DNA of 64,000 nt from JANMZO01 sp031383405 (GCA_031383405.1 JANMZO010000022.1:1-64000); one strand, 5' to 3'; positions 34,260-46,551 are shown, numbered from the stretch's first letter. Numbers and translations are program-made. Notes: a model not told the origin generated them from the letters alone.

Positions 34260-35443
34260 GCGCAGCTGTGATGATCTCCGTCTCCGAAATCCGAGCTGCG
34301 GTCGCGCTGGGCCATGATATGAACGCAGCGCTTCCGTCGATCGACACCGCTGATCGACTGCTGGCGGTCCAAAGCTCCGCGTTTGCCGGTGGTGGCGCTC
34401 CCGACGCACTCCTGATCACCGACCTGGTCAATGTCCGTTACCTCACCGGGTTCACCGGCTCATCCGGGCGGCTTCTTGTAACGCCCGATGCCGCCGTCTT
34501 CATTTCCGATGGTCGCTACGCCGAGCAGGCGGCCGGTGAACTGGCGTCGACCAACTGCCCAGCGCACATAGAAATTCGGCGAACGGTCGAGGACCAGAAG
34601 GCCCTCCTTTCCGAACTGATGATGTCGTTAGGGGTCACACGACTTGGACTCGAAGCTACGCATGTGTCATGGGCCGCGGCGGAGGATTACCGTACGCTGC
34701 TCGGCGAGATCGACAGATCGGAACTCGTGGCCACGAAGGACGTCGTGGAGAGTCTCCGTCGCACGAAGGATGCAGCGGAACTGGCCCGCCTGGCTCGGGC
34801 GTCCGCCATCGCCGACGCTGCCCTGTTGCGGGTGATTTCGCTGCTGGCCGAACGGCCGACCGAGATGGCCTTTACCCGTGCCCTGGAATCGGCGATGGTC
34901 GACCTGGGCTCGCACGGACCGAGCTTCGACACGATCATCGCAAGTGGTTCGAACGCCAGCCGTCCACACCACGATCCATCCGATCGCGTCATCGAGTCGG
35001 GCGACGAGGTCATCTGCGACTTCGGCGCGACCATCGACGGCTACCACTCCGACATGACCCGCACCGTTTACGTCGGTGAGCCCGCGATGAAGCAGAAGCG
35101 CCACTTCGGCGTTGTGCGAGCCTCGCAGAGAGCGGGTGTCTCGGCGGTGCGCCCGGGCGCGACGGGTGTCGACATCGACCGGGCCTGCCGCGACGTGATC
35201 GTAGAGGCCGGTTGGGGTGATTTCTTCGTGCACGGCACCGGGCACGGCAGCGGTCTGTTGATCCACGAGACTCCGTGGGCGGGTCAAACAAGCACCAGCG
35301 TCCTGCAGACCGCCGACATTCTTACCGTCGAACCCGGCGTGTACCTACCGGGCGAAGGTGGCGTTCGCATCGAGGACTCCCTCGTCGTCTGCGACGACGG
35401 CCCGGTTTTCTTGACCCGCGCCCCATACGACCTGATCGTGTAG
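34256..35443 (+). CDS. M24-family Xaa-Pro aminopeptidase
   Basis: A 395 aa metallopeptidase removing N-terminal residues before proline. Metal ligands are visible in DFGATIDGYHSDMTR (two Asp), HGTGHGSGLLIHE (His), VEPGVYLPG (Glu) and GGVRIEDSL (Glu). The N-terminal creatinase-like domain holds NVRYLTGFTGSSG. The start is the GTG at 34256 overlapping aroQ or the ATG at 34271. Such a gene between aroQ and efp is common in Gram-positive bacteria. Confidence 0.9.
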   Translation: MSAAVMISVSEIRAAVALGHDMNAALPSIDTADRLLAVQSSAFAGGGAPDALLITDLVNVRYLTGFTGSSGRLLVTPDAAVFISDGRYAEQAAGELASTNCPAHIEIRRTVEDQKALLSELMMSLGVTRLGLEATHVSWAAAEDYRTLLGEIDRSELVATKDVVESLRRTKDAAELARLARASAIADAALLRVISLLAERPTEMAFTRALESAMVDLGSHGPSFDTIIASGSNASRPHHDPSDRVIESGDEVICDFGATIDGYHSDMTRTVYVGEPAMKQKRHFGVVRASQRAGVSAVRPGATGVDIDRACRDVIVEAGWGDFFVHGTGHGSGLLIHETPWAGQTSTSVLQTADILTVEPGVYLPGEGGVRIEDSLVVCDDGPVFLTRAPYDLIV

Positions 35444-35449
35444 GCCGAT

Positions 35450-35470
35450 GGTCCCCCGAGGGGGCGGACC
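35450..35470 (+). terminator. GC-rich hairpin after the M24 peptidase gene
   Basis: GGTCC pairs with GGACC around an inner CCC/GGG stem, 7 nt after the stop. No T-tract; a possible terminator or processing stem. Confidence 0.4.
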
Positions 35471-35568
35471 TATGGAGCCGAAACTCGTATTTGTCGGGCG
35501 GCCCCGGACTCCGGAGGGGTCGGCAACGTGAGAAATCGGCGGTGTCCGGGGCGGGCCCCCCGCTCACC

Positions 35569-35574
35569 TACACT
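35569..35574 (+). promoter_or_regulatory. possible -10 box for efp
   Basis: TACACT, set within ACCTAC-ACTG-GTAGGT (35566-35581), a perfect 6 bp inverted repeat. This would give an efp leader of about 57 nt with a Shine-Dalgarno-like AAAGG at 35626. Confidence 0.4.
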
Positions 35575-35637
35575 GGTAGGTCGATTTCTGGCGTCACGAT
35601 CCGGTCGCCATCATTCCTTCTCTCCAAAGGTTGCGTC

Positions 35638-36201
35638 ATGCCCCCAGTTTCCACGAGCGATTTCAAGAACGGCATCACCATCGATATCCCCGAGGGTCTG
35701 ATGCAGATCATCGATTTCCAGCACGTGAAGCCGGGTAAGGGTGGTGCCTTCGTTCGCACAAAGATGCGCAATGTACGCACCGGTGCCGTTATTGACCGCA
35801 CCTACAACGCCGGCGAGAAGATGGAGCAGGCCATTATCGACAAGCGGGAAATGCAGTTCCTGTACCGCGATGGATCGAACTACGTGTTCATGGACAACTC
35901 GACCTACGACCAGATCGAGATAACACCCACGCAACTGGGCGATGCCATCAACTACCTCAAAGAGCAGGACAACGCGATGGTCAACACCTATGACGATGAG
36001 ATCATCGGCATCGAGCTTCCGGCTGCTGTCGAGCTGATCATCACCGAATGTGAACCCGGTATCCAGGGCGACCGGGTTTCCGGCGCGAAGAAGCCGGCCA
36101 CGCTTGAGACCGGCCTCGTTATCCAGGTTCCGCTGTTCGTGAACCAGGGCGACAAGGTGAAGGTAGACACCCGTTCGGGCGACTATCTCACCCGCGTCTG
36201 A
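35638..36201 (+). CDS. efp: translation elongation factor P
   Basis: A 187 aa EF-P that rescues ribosomes stalled on polyproline. The KOW-like N-terminal domain carries the loop HVKPGKGGAFVRTK with the conserved Lys tip. Two OB domains follow, ending NQGDKVKVDTRSGDYLTRV. The ATG at 35638 gives the expected MPPVSTSDFKNG start. nusB follows after 7 nt. Confidence 0.96.
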   Translation: MPPVSTSDFKNGITIDIPEGLMQIIDFQHVKPGKGGAFVRTKMRNVRTGAVIDRTYNAGEKMEQAIIDKREMQFLYRDGSNYVFMDNSTYDQIEITPTQLGDAINYLKEQDNAMVNTYDDEIIGIELPAAVELIITECEPGIQGDRVSGAKKPATLETGLVIQVPLFVNQGDKVKVDTRSGDYLTRV

Positions 36202-36208
36202 CCGCCCG

Positions 36209-36622
36209 ATGACATCTCCGGCGACCTCGCGTCGCGATGCCCGCGAGCGGGCGATGGAGCTTCTCTACGAAGCGAAATCCAAAGGTGATGATGTTGCGAC
36301 GGTCGTCGCGTCGCTTCCGATACCGCCTGACTCCTATGCCGCGTCGATTGCGCTCGGAGCAGGCAAGGCCGAGCATGAAGCAGGGGCCATGGATCTGATC
36401 CGTCGCTTCGCCCGGAAGGACTGGCCCGTCGAGCGGCTCCCGCAGCTCGACGTCATCATCCTCCGCCTTGCCATCGAAGAACTGCAGTATCAGGCCGGCG
36501 TGCCGAAAGCTGTCGTGATTGACGAAGCGGTTGAATTGGCCAAGCTCTTTTCGACAGAAGATTCGGGTCGTTTCATCAACGGCATCCTCACCTCAATCGC
36601 CGACGATCTCGGTAGGCACTGA
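36209..36622 (+). CDS. nusB: transcription antitermination factor NusB
   Basis: A 137 aa helical protein. ARERAMELLYEA at the N-terminus and LPQLDVIILRLAIEEL, PKAVVIDEAVELAKLFSTEDSGRFINGIL at the C-terminus are the family signatures. It binds boxA RNA with NusE to promote rRNA transcription. It is co-transcribed with efp. Confidence 0.95.
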   Translation: MTSPATSRRDARERAMELLYEAKSKGDDVATVVASLPIPPDSYAASIALGAGKAEHEAGAMDLIRRFARKDWPVERLPQLDVIILRLAIEELQYQAGVPKAVVIDEAVELAKLFSTEDSGRFINGILTSIADDLGRH

Positions 36623-36641
36623 CGGGGAACTCCAGGTCTTG

Positions 36642-36657
36642 CGACCCAGCCGGGTCG
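36642..36657. terminator. hairpin between convergent nusB and SDR
   Basis: CGACCC-AGCC-GGGTCG, a perfect 6 bp stem in the 62-nt gap between convergent genes. It lacks T-runs. Confidence 0.4.
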
Positions 36658-36684
36658 AATGGATCTGGCGGGGATTTCCGTGGG

Positions 36685-37509
36685 TCAGCGGGTTAGCGAG
36701 CTGTTGGTTTGCATGCGTTCGACCTGTTTGGATACGACCTGAGCCATTTCAGGATGGGTGAGGACCCAGAAGCGGTCGTTGACGACGGCATCGAGCACCA
36801 TCGGACCGACATCATCCGGGTTCATGCCGTCGGCCAGGGTCCGGCTCAGGATGTCCCAGAACTTCCGACCGGCATCGGTTTCGACGTAGTCGGCGGCGGA
36901 GTCGGGCGGGCGGTTTCGGGAACTCTCGACGATGCTTGTGTTGATCGGCCCGGGGCACAGAACCGAAGCGTGAAGCGGGGATCCGGCCAGTCGTAGATCG
37001 CGCTCCAACGAAGCCATCAGGGCCACGACCCCGTGCTTGGCCACGTTGTAGGCGCCCAGCGAGGCACCCGCATAGAGTCCGGCCATCGACGCCGTTGCGT
37101 TTATGTGTCCTTCTCCCTGTCGTTCCATGATCGGGAGGAATACGTGCACGCCGTTGATCGGACCCCAAAGGTCGACGTCAAGCGTCCACTTCCAGTCGGC
37201 CATCGATGTTGCACCCACCGGGTTCGACATGCCGATGCCGGCGTTGTTGCACAGAACGTGAGCGGCACCGAACCGGTCGAGCGTTTTGGCCGCAAGCGCC
37301 TCGATCTGATCGAGTTTCGACACGTCGGTGCGCACGCCGATCGCGTCGGTGCCGACCTTGGTGAATTCCGCCACCGCTTCGTCGAGGGGCCCCTGTTCGA
37401 TGTCGGCCAACACGAGCTTCATTCCCTGGGCAGCGAACGTTCGGGCGATCCCGCGTCCGATGCCGCTCGCTCCACCCGTGATGACTGCGACTTTTCCTTT
37501 GACGTCCAT
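36685..37509 (-). CDS. short-chain dehydrogenase/reductase
   Basis: A 274 aa classical SDR. The Rossmann motif is ITGGASGIGRG, then NNAG, and the catalytic Tyr-x3-Lys is in AYNVAKHG. The start at 37509 is fixed by TATCGT at -12 to -7. Substrate unknown. It stands with a cyclase-family hydrolase and an enoyl-CoA hydratase, all on the minus strand, in a region where efp-nusB would usually be followed by pyrR. Confidence 0.9.
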   Translation of the reverse strand: MDVKGKVAVITGGASGIGRGIARTFAAQGMKLVLADIEQGPLDEAVAEFTKVGTDAIGVRTDVSKLDQIEALAAKTLDRFGAAHVLCNNAGIGMSNPVGATSMADWKWTLDVDLWGPINGVHVFLPIMERQGEGHINATASMAGLYAGASLGAYNVAKHGVVALMASLERDLRLAGSPLHASVLCPGPINTSIVESSRNRPPDSAADYVETDAGRKFWDILSRTLADGMNPDDVGPMVLDAVVNDRFWVLTHPEMAQVVSKQVERMQTNSSLTR

Positions 37510-37515
37510 ACCGGC

Positions 37516-37521
37516 ACGATA
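37516..37521 (-). promoter_or_regulatory. -10 box of the SDR gene (leaderless)
   Basis: On the minus strand TATCGT is followed by six bases and the ATG at 37509. Confidence 0.6.
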
Positions 37522-37547
37522 CAGCGCTGCCAGCTGACCTCGCCTAC

Positions 37548-37596
37548 GACGTTTGGTCAAATACTCCCGCTCAGCGGGCGAAATCGGCCAAATGTC
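37548..37596. repeat. intergenic palindrome G (GACGTTTGG class)
   Basis: GACGTTTGG (37548-37556) pairs with CCAAATGTC (37588-37596) with one G-T. The inner stem is CCCGC-TCA-GCGGG (37566-37578), nearly identical to the inner stem of palindrome B. It lies between two minus-strand genes. Confidence 0.75.
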
Positions 37597-37633
37597 TAAC
37601 GAAAACGCGACCAGACCGCTGTTGACGGGGCAA

Positions 37634-38329
37634 TTACCTGAGTTCCTCGATCGGATCACTCACGGTGGCGAAGGCCCGGACGGTGAAGGTACCCATCCCC
37701 TTGATTTTCGGTGGCACGGCGGTGAAGCGGAACAACACGCGGGGGAGTGCGTCGAGGTTGGTGAGGTGCTCGATGATCGGGATGCCTGCTCGCAGCAGCG
37801 TGGTGTGGACGGGTCGTCCGGCTCCGGCGTCGCCCGAGATGGCATCAATGTTCAGCGAATCGATCCCGACACACGCGACCTTGGCCTTCACCAGCGACTC
37901 GGCCGTCGCAACGGAAATATAGGGGTGACTGTCGAAGTACGCGGGTGTACCGAATTTTTTGGAATGGTCGGTGCGGAAGAGAATCGCACAACCCTCGAAA
38001 TCGAGTTCGTGGAGCCGGGGCAGGTCGATGATCGGCGTATCCAGCCGTGAGAAACAGACGGCGGGCACATCGGCGACACGCTCCAGGGGAAGCTCCGACA
38101 GATCATGCCCGTCGTCGAACCGGTGGGCCGGCATGTCGATGTAGGTGCCGGTGTTTGAGCACATCGTGATCATGCCGATCTGAAAACGTACGCCGACACC
38201 GTATATCTCCTCGGCCGCGTCACGGGTCAGGTGGTCCCCGATGCTCGGAACCGGCAGACCCGGGTACGTCAGCATCTGGTCGGTCACGGTGTGGCTGAGG
38301 TCGATGCGGCGGCGATTCACGCCAGCCAT
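37634..38329 (-). CDS. cyclase / kynurenine formamidase-like hydrolase
   Basis: A 231 aa protein of the cyclase family (metal-dependent amidohydrolases such as bacterial kynurenine formamidase). IDLSHTVTDQMLTYPG is the N-terminal signature. The usual metal motif HxGTHxDxPxH appears as SNTGTYIDMPAHRF, a variant with two His replaced, so metal binding or substrate may differ. VGIDSLNID and HTTLLRAGIPIIEHL follow. It may act with the neighbouring SDR and enoyl-CoA hydratase in a catabolic route. Confidence 0.82.
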   Translation of the reverse strand: MAGVNRRRIDLSHTVTDQMLTYPGLPVPSIGDHLTRDAAEEIYGVGVRFQIGMITMCSNTGTYIDMPAHRFDDGHDLSELPLERVADVPAVCFSRLDTPIIDLPRLHELDFEGCAILFRTDHSKKFGTPAYFDSHPYISVATAESLVKAKVACVGIDSLNIDAISGDAGAGRPVHTTLLRAGIPIIEHLTNLDALPRVLFRFTAVPPKIKGMGTFTVRAFATVSDPIEELR

Positions 38330-38375
38330 GCTGCCAGACCCCGGCTTGGAGACGGGATCTTCCGGCGGCTGTGCG

Positions 38376-39182
38376 TCAGCTACGTGGGCCTCCGTAAGTG
38401 TCGCGGGGGCTTGCCCCGACGTCGAATCGGTCCTGGGCCGCCCGCATCGTCAGCAGTGCATCGGGCGAGCCGGAGAACGATTGAAAGATCTTCTGGTCGT
38501 TCATGACGGCGTCGGTGATGTGAAGGTCATCACCTTCGGTGAGCATGCGTTTCATGCCAGCTAAAGCGGCCGGCGGCTTGTCGGCCAGGTCGGATGCCCA
38601 TTGCAGTGAGACCTCGACGGCCCTCCCGGTCGGAACGACCCGGTTGATGCCCCCCAATTCGTACAGACGTTGCGCCGTCATTGGTGACCCCATGAGCACC
38701 ATTTCAGCCGTTGCGGTGCGCCCGATCAGATGGCGAAGGCGCGACGTCCCCCCGATGCCGGTTCCGACGCCGATCGACACTTCGGGCTGCCCGAACAGGG
38801 CCTGCTCCTCGGCGATCCTCAGATCGCATGCCCAGCCGAGTTCGCATCCGCCGCCACCCGTGTCGCCTGAGACCGCGGCGATTGTCACCACGTTCTTCTT
38901 GTTGAGCTCGCTAAGGCAACGCCACCACGATCCGCCGTCGCCTGTCGTCGGCCGCCCCTCGAAGGTGGCGATCAGGTCGGTCAGCCACGCGTGTTCGAAC
39001 CAGTGGCCGGGTACGCCGGATGCGAGCACGCTGACCCGTGCCCCATCGGCACGGGCCTGGCCGAGCGCGTCGGCCAGTTCTCCGATTCCGGCCCATGAGC
39101 CGTGGTTGTTGATCGACGGGTTGGTCATCGTGATGAGGGCGACGCCCTCCCGTGGGGTCTCAAGGGTGACGAAATCGGCCAT
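38376..39182 (-). CDS. enoyl-CoA hydratase/isomerase family protein
   Basis: A 268 aa crotonase-fold protein. The oxyanion-hole region is AAVSGDTGGGGCELGWACDLRIAEE, followed by FGQPEVSIGVGTGIGGTSRL. The typical Glu pair positions cannot be assigned with certainty, so the reaction is open. ATG 39182 is chosen (MADFVTLETPREG); upstream in-frame residues are unlike the family. It is divergent from pyrR with a 180-nt gap that holds the pyr promoter. Confidence 0.85.
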   Translation of the reverse strand: MADFVTLETPREGVALITMTNPSINNHGSWAGIGELADALGQARADGARVSVLASGVPGHWFEHAWLTDLIATFEGRPTTGDGGSWWRCLSELNKKNVVTIAAVSGDTGGGGCELGWACDLRIAEEQALFGQPEVSIGVGTGIGGTSRLRHLIGRTATAEMVLMGSPMTAQRLYELGGINRVVPTGRAVEVSLQWASDLADKPPAALAGMKRMLTEGDDLHITDAVMNDQKIFQSFSGSPDALLTMRAAQDRFDVGASPRDTYGGPRS

Positions 39183-39305
39183 GGAGGTCAGTCTTGCCGG
39201 TGGACCGGACCTCTGCCGAAATTGGGGGTGATTTCTTAGGCTCGCGATCCGGTGCACCAATAGTTCGCACCTACTCTCCTTCCAAATTTGGCGCGTTCAA
39301 GCTGC

Positions 39306-39311
39306 TAGCTT
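39306..39311 (+). promoter_or_regulatory. possible -10 box of the pyr operon
   Basis: TAGCTT would place the transcript start near 39318, about 9 nt before the PyrR-type hairpin. No convincing -35 was found. Confidence 0.35.
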
Positions 39312-39326
39312 GGCCGTATCCGTCAA

Positions 39327-39348
39327 GTGGGTTCTGTGAGGCCCGCAC
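39327..39348 (+). promoter_or_regulatory. predicted PyrR-binding RNA hairpin
   Basis: GTGGG pairs with CCCGCAC across one bulged C, presenting the loop region TTCTGTGAGG. The core CTGTGAGG (39334-39341) matches the PyrR binding-loop consensus CNGNGAGG at every fixed position. It ends 2 nt before the pyrR Shine-Dalgarno AAGGAG (39351-39356), so bound PyrR would hide the ribosome site. Confidence 0.65.
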
Positions 39349-39362
39349 GGAAGGAGATCATC

Positions 39363-39914
39363 GTGACAAGCACTTCTTCTTCGCCGCCCCCTGAGGGCGG
39401 CATTTTTTTACGTGTGCCGCCCCGCACGGTGCTCGACCCCGCTGCGATCAATCGGGCGGTGAAGCGCATGGCGCACGAGATCATCGAACGCAACCAGGGT
39501 GCTTCCGACGTTGTGCTGATCGGGCTCATCAAAGGCGGCGTATGGATGGCCGACGCGCTTGGTGCGGCCCTCGACGAACTCGGGGAATCGGTACCGGTCG
39601 GTTCGGTTGATGTCAGCTTCTTCCGCGACGACCTCGGGTTGCGCAACGTCGAGCCGGCCCGAAGCGAGATCGACTTCGACATCCACGACAAGGTCGTGGT
39701 GCTGGTCGACGACGTGCTCTACACGGGCCGGACCGTCCGGGCGGCGCTAGACGCGCTGCGCGAATACGGCCGACCGAAAGCGGTCCAACTCGCAGTGATG
39801 GTCGACCGGGGTCATCGGGAGCTGCCGATCCGGGCTGACTTTGTCGGTAAGAACCTTCCGACCTCCCGGTCGGAGAGCGTGAAGGCGACGCCAGAAGGAG
39901 TAGTGCTGCAATGA
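39363..39914 (+). CDS. pyrR: pyrimidine operon regulator / uracil phosphoribosyltransferase
   Basis: A 183 aa PyrR of the PRTase fold. It has RTVLDPAAINRAVKRMAHEI at the N-terminus, the PRPP-binding loop VVLVDDVLYTGRTVRAALD, and the dimer and RNA-binding basic surface. A near-ideal AAGGAG six bases before the GTG at 39363 fixes the start. This makes the first 17 codons unusual: they encode TSTSSSPPPEGGIFL, contain a perfect terminator hairpin and T7, and use a TTA codon. An alternative GTG at 39414 lies after the terminator and matches where homologues begin. pyrB overlaps the stop by four bases. Confidence 0.92.
   Translation: MTSTSSSPPPEGGIFLRVPPRTVLDPAAINRAVKRMAHEIIERNQGASDVVLIGLIKGGVWMADALGAALDELGESVPVGSVDVSFFRDDLGLRNVEPARSEIDFDIHDKVVVLVDDVLYTGRTVRAALDALREYGRPKAVQLAVMVDRGHRELPIRADFVGKNLPTSRSESVKATPEGVVLQ
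39383..39409 (+). terminator. intrinsic terminator inside the 5' end of pyrR (attenuator)
   Basis: GCCGCCC (39383-39389), loop CCTGA, GGGCGGC (39395-39401), A, then seven Ts (39403-39409). The stem is perfect and GC-only. It starts 20 nt after the translated GTG, so ribosomes entering pyrR would prevent it from folding. Confidence 0.75.
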
Positions 39915-40831
39915 GCGAACGGAAGCATCTTCTCTCCATCGATGAACTCGGTCGTGACGGGATCGAACACCTCATGACGCTCACCGACCGATTCGTGGAA
40001 GTAAGCGCGCGTAAGGTTCCGAAAGTACCGGTCCTGCAGGGCAAGACGGTCGTATCGCTCTTCTACGAGGATTCGACGCGCACCCGTCTGAGCTTCGAAA
40101 CGGCAGCAAAGCGGCTGTCGGCCGACGTGATGACGTTCAGCGTATCGACCAGTTCGGCCAACAAGGGTGAGTCGATCCGCGACACGGTTGAAACGATCGA
40201 AGCCATGGGCATCGACGCGATTGTTGTACGGCACAAAGCGGCCGGCGTGCCGTGGCAGATCGCGTCGTGGACCGAAGCGGCGGTGATCAACGGCGGCGAC
40301 GGATGGCATCAGCATCCGACCCAAGCGCTGCTCGATTGCTACACCATCCGGCAACGACTCGGTGGTCTGGAAGGCCGGTCCATCGCGATTGTCGGCGACA
40401 TCAAGCACTCGCGGGTCGCCCGGTCCAATGTCGACGCGTTCGTCGCGATGGGCGCCGACGTGACGCTTGTGGCCCCACCCACACTGATGCCTCCGTCAAT
40501 CGACGGCTGGGACGTGAAGGTCGAACACGAACTCGATCCCGTGCTGAAGCGCGTCGATGTCGTCTATCTCCTTCGCATGCAACTGGAGCGGATGAACGAA
40601 GCCCTGATCCCTTCGTTGCGTGAGTACACGACCCGTTACGGTCTGACCGACGAGCGGGCGCGGACGCTGCGAGACGATGTGCTGGTCATGCACCCTGGGC
40701 CGATGAACCGCGGCGTGGAAATCGGGGCTGCGGTACCCGACCGGGAAAACACGGTCATTACCCAGCAGGTTGCAAACGGCGTCGCCGTGCGCATGGCCGT
40801 GCTGTTCGAACTTCTAGCCGGAGCAAAATAA
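39911..40831 (+). CDS. pyrB: aspartate carbamoyltransferase catalytic subunit
   Basis: A 306 aa enzyme making carbamoyl-aspartate. The carbamoyl-phosphate site FYEDSTRTRLSFE, the 80s-loop region STSSANKGESIRDT, HPTQALLD, and the C-terminal MHPGPMNRGVEI are all present. It overlaps pyrR (ATGA) and pyrC (TAATG). No pyrI regulatory subunit is encoded here. Confidence 0.96.
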   Translation: MSERKHLLSIDELGRDGIEHLMTLTDRFVEVSARKVPKVPVLQGKTVVSLFYEDSTRTRLSFETAAKRLSADVMTFSVSTSSANKGESIRDTVETIEAMGIDAIVVRHKAAGVPWQIASWTEAAVINGGDGWHQHPTQALLDCYTIRQRLGGLEGRSIAIVGDIKHSRVARSNVDAFVAMGADVTLVAPPTLMPPSIDGWDVKVEHELDPVLKRVDVVYLLRMQLERMNEALIPSLREYTTRYGLTDERARTLRDDVLVMHPGPMNRGVEIGAAVPDRENTVITQQVANGVAVRMAVLFELLAGAK

Positions 40832-42120
40832 TGAGTGCCGTTGTCATCCGTGGCGGGTCCGTTCTCGTGGGCGTCGACTATCAGCGGACAGACGCTGACC
40901 TTGTCATCGTCGATGGTCTGGTGAGGGAAATAAGCGCACATATCGATGTTCCATCCGGCGCCACCGTGCTCGACGCATCCGGGTGCACGGTCGGTCCGGG
41001 TCTCGTCGACCTTCATACGCACCTCCGCGAACCCGGCAACGAAGCGGCCGAAACAATCGAAAGCGGCTCCCGGGCGGCCGCCCTCGGCGGCTTCACCGCA
41101 GTGCTCGCCATGCCCAACACGACCCCGGCGATTGACAGCGCCGCCGTGGTTGAGCAGGTTCTGCAGCTCGGAGCCAAGGCCGGACTCGTCGACGTGCATG
41201 TCGCCGGTGCCATAACCATCGGGCGTGCCGGCGAACTGCTCGCACCGATGGGGGAAATGGCCGAGCTCGGTGTGCGAATGTTCACCGACGACGGTGCCGG
41301 CGTGCAGAACAACCGTCTCATGCGCCGGGCCCTCGAGTACGCGTCGTCTCTCGGTGTCGTGCTCGCACAGCACTGTGAGGATGCGGCCCTGTCGGAAGGT
41401 GGCGTGATGCATGAGGGGGCGTGGTCGTCCAGGCTCGGGCTCCCCGGTCAGCCGTCTGAAGCCGAAGAATTGATGGTCGCCCGCGACATCGCCCTGTGTC
41501 GGCGCACCGGAGCGCCGGTCCACTTCCTACACCTGTCGACAACCGGGTCGGTCGAACTGGTCCGACGCGCCAAGGCCGACGGCCTACCGGTCACCGCCGA
41601 AGCAGCCCCGCACCACTTCACGCTCACCGATGCTTGTCTCGCGAGCTATGACACCGTGTTCAAGGTGCACCCTCCGCTGCGTCCCGATACCGACAGACTG
41701 GCCGTGATCGCCGGACTCGCGGACGGCACGATCGATGCCATCGCCACGGATCACGCTCCCCACACCCCGGAAACAAAGGAGCGATCCATGCTCGATGCTC
41801 CGCCCGGAATGTTGGGCCTCCAGACGGCACTGGCGTTGGCGATCACCGGGCTCGGGCTGCCCATCGAGCGGGTGTTCCGTCTGCTTTCGGGTGGCCCGGC
41901 CCGGATAGCGAAGATCTCCGATGCACATGGTGCCTTGGCGGTCGGTCGCCCGGCCAATGTGTGTGTAGTCGACCCGACCGCGACGTTCACCGTCGACGCC
42001 GCGTCGATCGCAAGCAAATCAAAGAACAGTCCGTATCTCGGGCGAACGTTGCAGGGCGTACTACGCCACACCGTCTTCAGCGGCGTCGCCACGGTCAAGG
42101 ATGGAAAGGCGACGCGATGA
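40831..42120 (+). CDS. pyrC: dihydroorotase (type I)
   Basis: A 429 aa zinc amidohydrolase closing carbamoyl-aspartate to dihydroorotate. DLHTHLREPG binds metal, GGFTAVLAMPNTTPA follows, and ATDHAPHT carries the catalytic Asp. Overlapping stops and starts tie it to pyrB and carA. Confidence 0.95.
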   Translation: MSAVVIRGGSVLVGVDYQRTDADLVIVDGLVREISAHIDVPSGATVLDASGCTVGPGLVDLHTHLREPGNEAAETIESGSRAAALGGFTAVLAMPNTTPAIDSAAVVEQVLQLGAKAGLVDVHVAGAITIGRAGELLAPMGEMAELGVRMFTDDGAGVQNNRLMRRALEYASSLGVVLAQHCEDAALSEGGVMHEGAWSSRLGLPGQPSEAEELMVARDIALCRRTGAPVHFLHLSTTGSVELVRRAKADGLPVTAEAAPHHFTLTDACLASYDTVFKVHPPLRPDTDRLAVIAGLADGTIDAIATDHAPHTPETKERSMLDAPPGMLGLQTALALAITGLGLPIERVFRLLSGGPARIAKISDAHGALAVGRPANVCVVDPTATFTVDAASIASKSKNSPYLGRTLQGVLRHTVFSGVATVKDGKATR

Positions 42121-43240
42121 GCGGCGTAACGCGCGTAAACAAGGTGACCGAGGCGCAGCTGGTCATGACCGACGGAACGGTCTTCGAAGGTGAAGCGATC
42201 GGCTTCCAGCCGGAAAGTGGCATCGCCACCGGTGAGGTGGTGTTCAACACCGTGCTGTCGGGCTATCAGGAGGTCATCACCGACCCGAGCTACGCCGGGC
42301 AGATCATCACGTTCACCTATCCGCACATCGGCAACTACGGCGTGAACGCCGAAGACCACGAAGCGACCCGGCCGTTCTGTCGCGGAATCATCGTGCGTGA
42401 ACTTGCCCGCCGACACAGCAACTGGCGGGCATCGGGGTCGCTGGATTCCCTTCTCCAGCAGTGGAAGCTGTCGGGGATTGCCGGAATTGATACCCGCCGT
42501 CTCACGAAACACATCCGTGACGCGGGGGCGATGCCCGGTGCCTTCGGAACGGCGTCGGCCGACGCACTACTCGCCGCGGCGAAAGCCGAGCCAGGCACCG
42601 ACGGCGTTGACCTCGTCCGCGAAGTGACCACCAGGGAGCCCTACGTTGTCGGCACGGGCCCGCTCAGGGTGGTGGCCTTTGACTATGGCATCAAGCGCAC
42701 GATCCTCCGCCACCTGAGTTCGTTCGCCACGGTGACGGTCGTGCCGGGCGATATGCGCGCTGATGATGTGCGCGCCTACGAGCCCCACGGTGTCTTTCTG
42801 TCCAACGGCCCGGGTGACCCTGTCGTCTGCGACTACGCCGTGGAGGAGATCAAGCAGCTCATCGGTCAGGTCCCGATCTTCGGTATATGCCTTGGGCAGC
42901 AACTGTTGGCCACGGCCATGGGTGGGTCCACCTTCAAGATGCCATTCGGCCACCACGGCGGCAACCATCCGGTGCGCAACATCGCCACCGGTCACGTGGA
43001 GATCACCAGCCAGAACCATAACTTTTGTGTCGACCCCGGATCGGTCGAGTCGGTCGGAACGATCACGCACGTGAATCTGAACGACGGCACTCTTGAGGGC
43101 GTTCGCTACAACGACGTACCGGCGTTCAGCGTGCAGCATCACCCCGAAGCCGGCCCGGGGCCGCATGAGTCCACGTACCTGTTCGAAGAATTTCGCGTGC
43201 TTATGGATGCCTTCACCTCGACCGGAAAGCTGGCCCGCTG

Positions 43241-43241
<1 letters not shown>
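42117..43241 (+). CDS. carA: carbamoyl-phosphate synthase small subunit
   Basis: A 374 aa glutamine amidotransferase subunit. The N-terminal domain has FNTVLSGYQEVITDPSYAGQ. The class I amidotransferase site has the nucleophile Cys258 in FGICLGQQ and the His-x-Glu in QHHPEAGPG. The start at 42117 overlaps the pyrC stop (ATGA) and the end overlaps carB. Confidence 0.96.
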
Positions 43242-46550
<3,309 letters not shown>

Positions 46551-46551
<1 letters not shown>

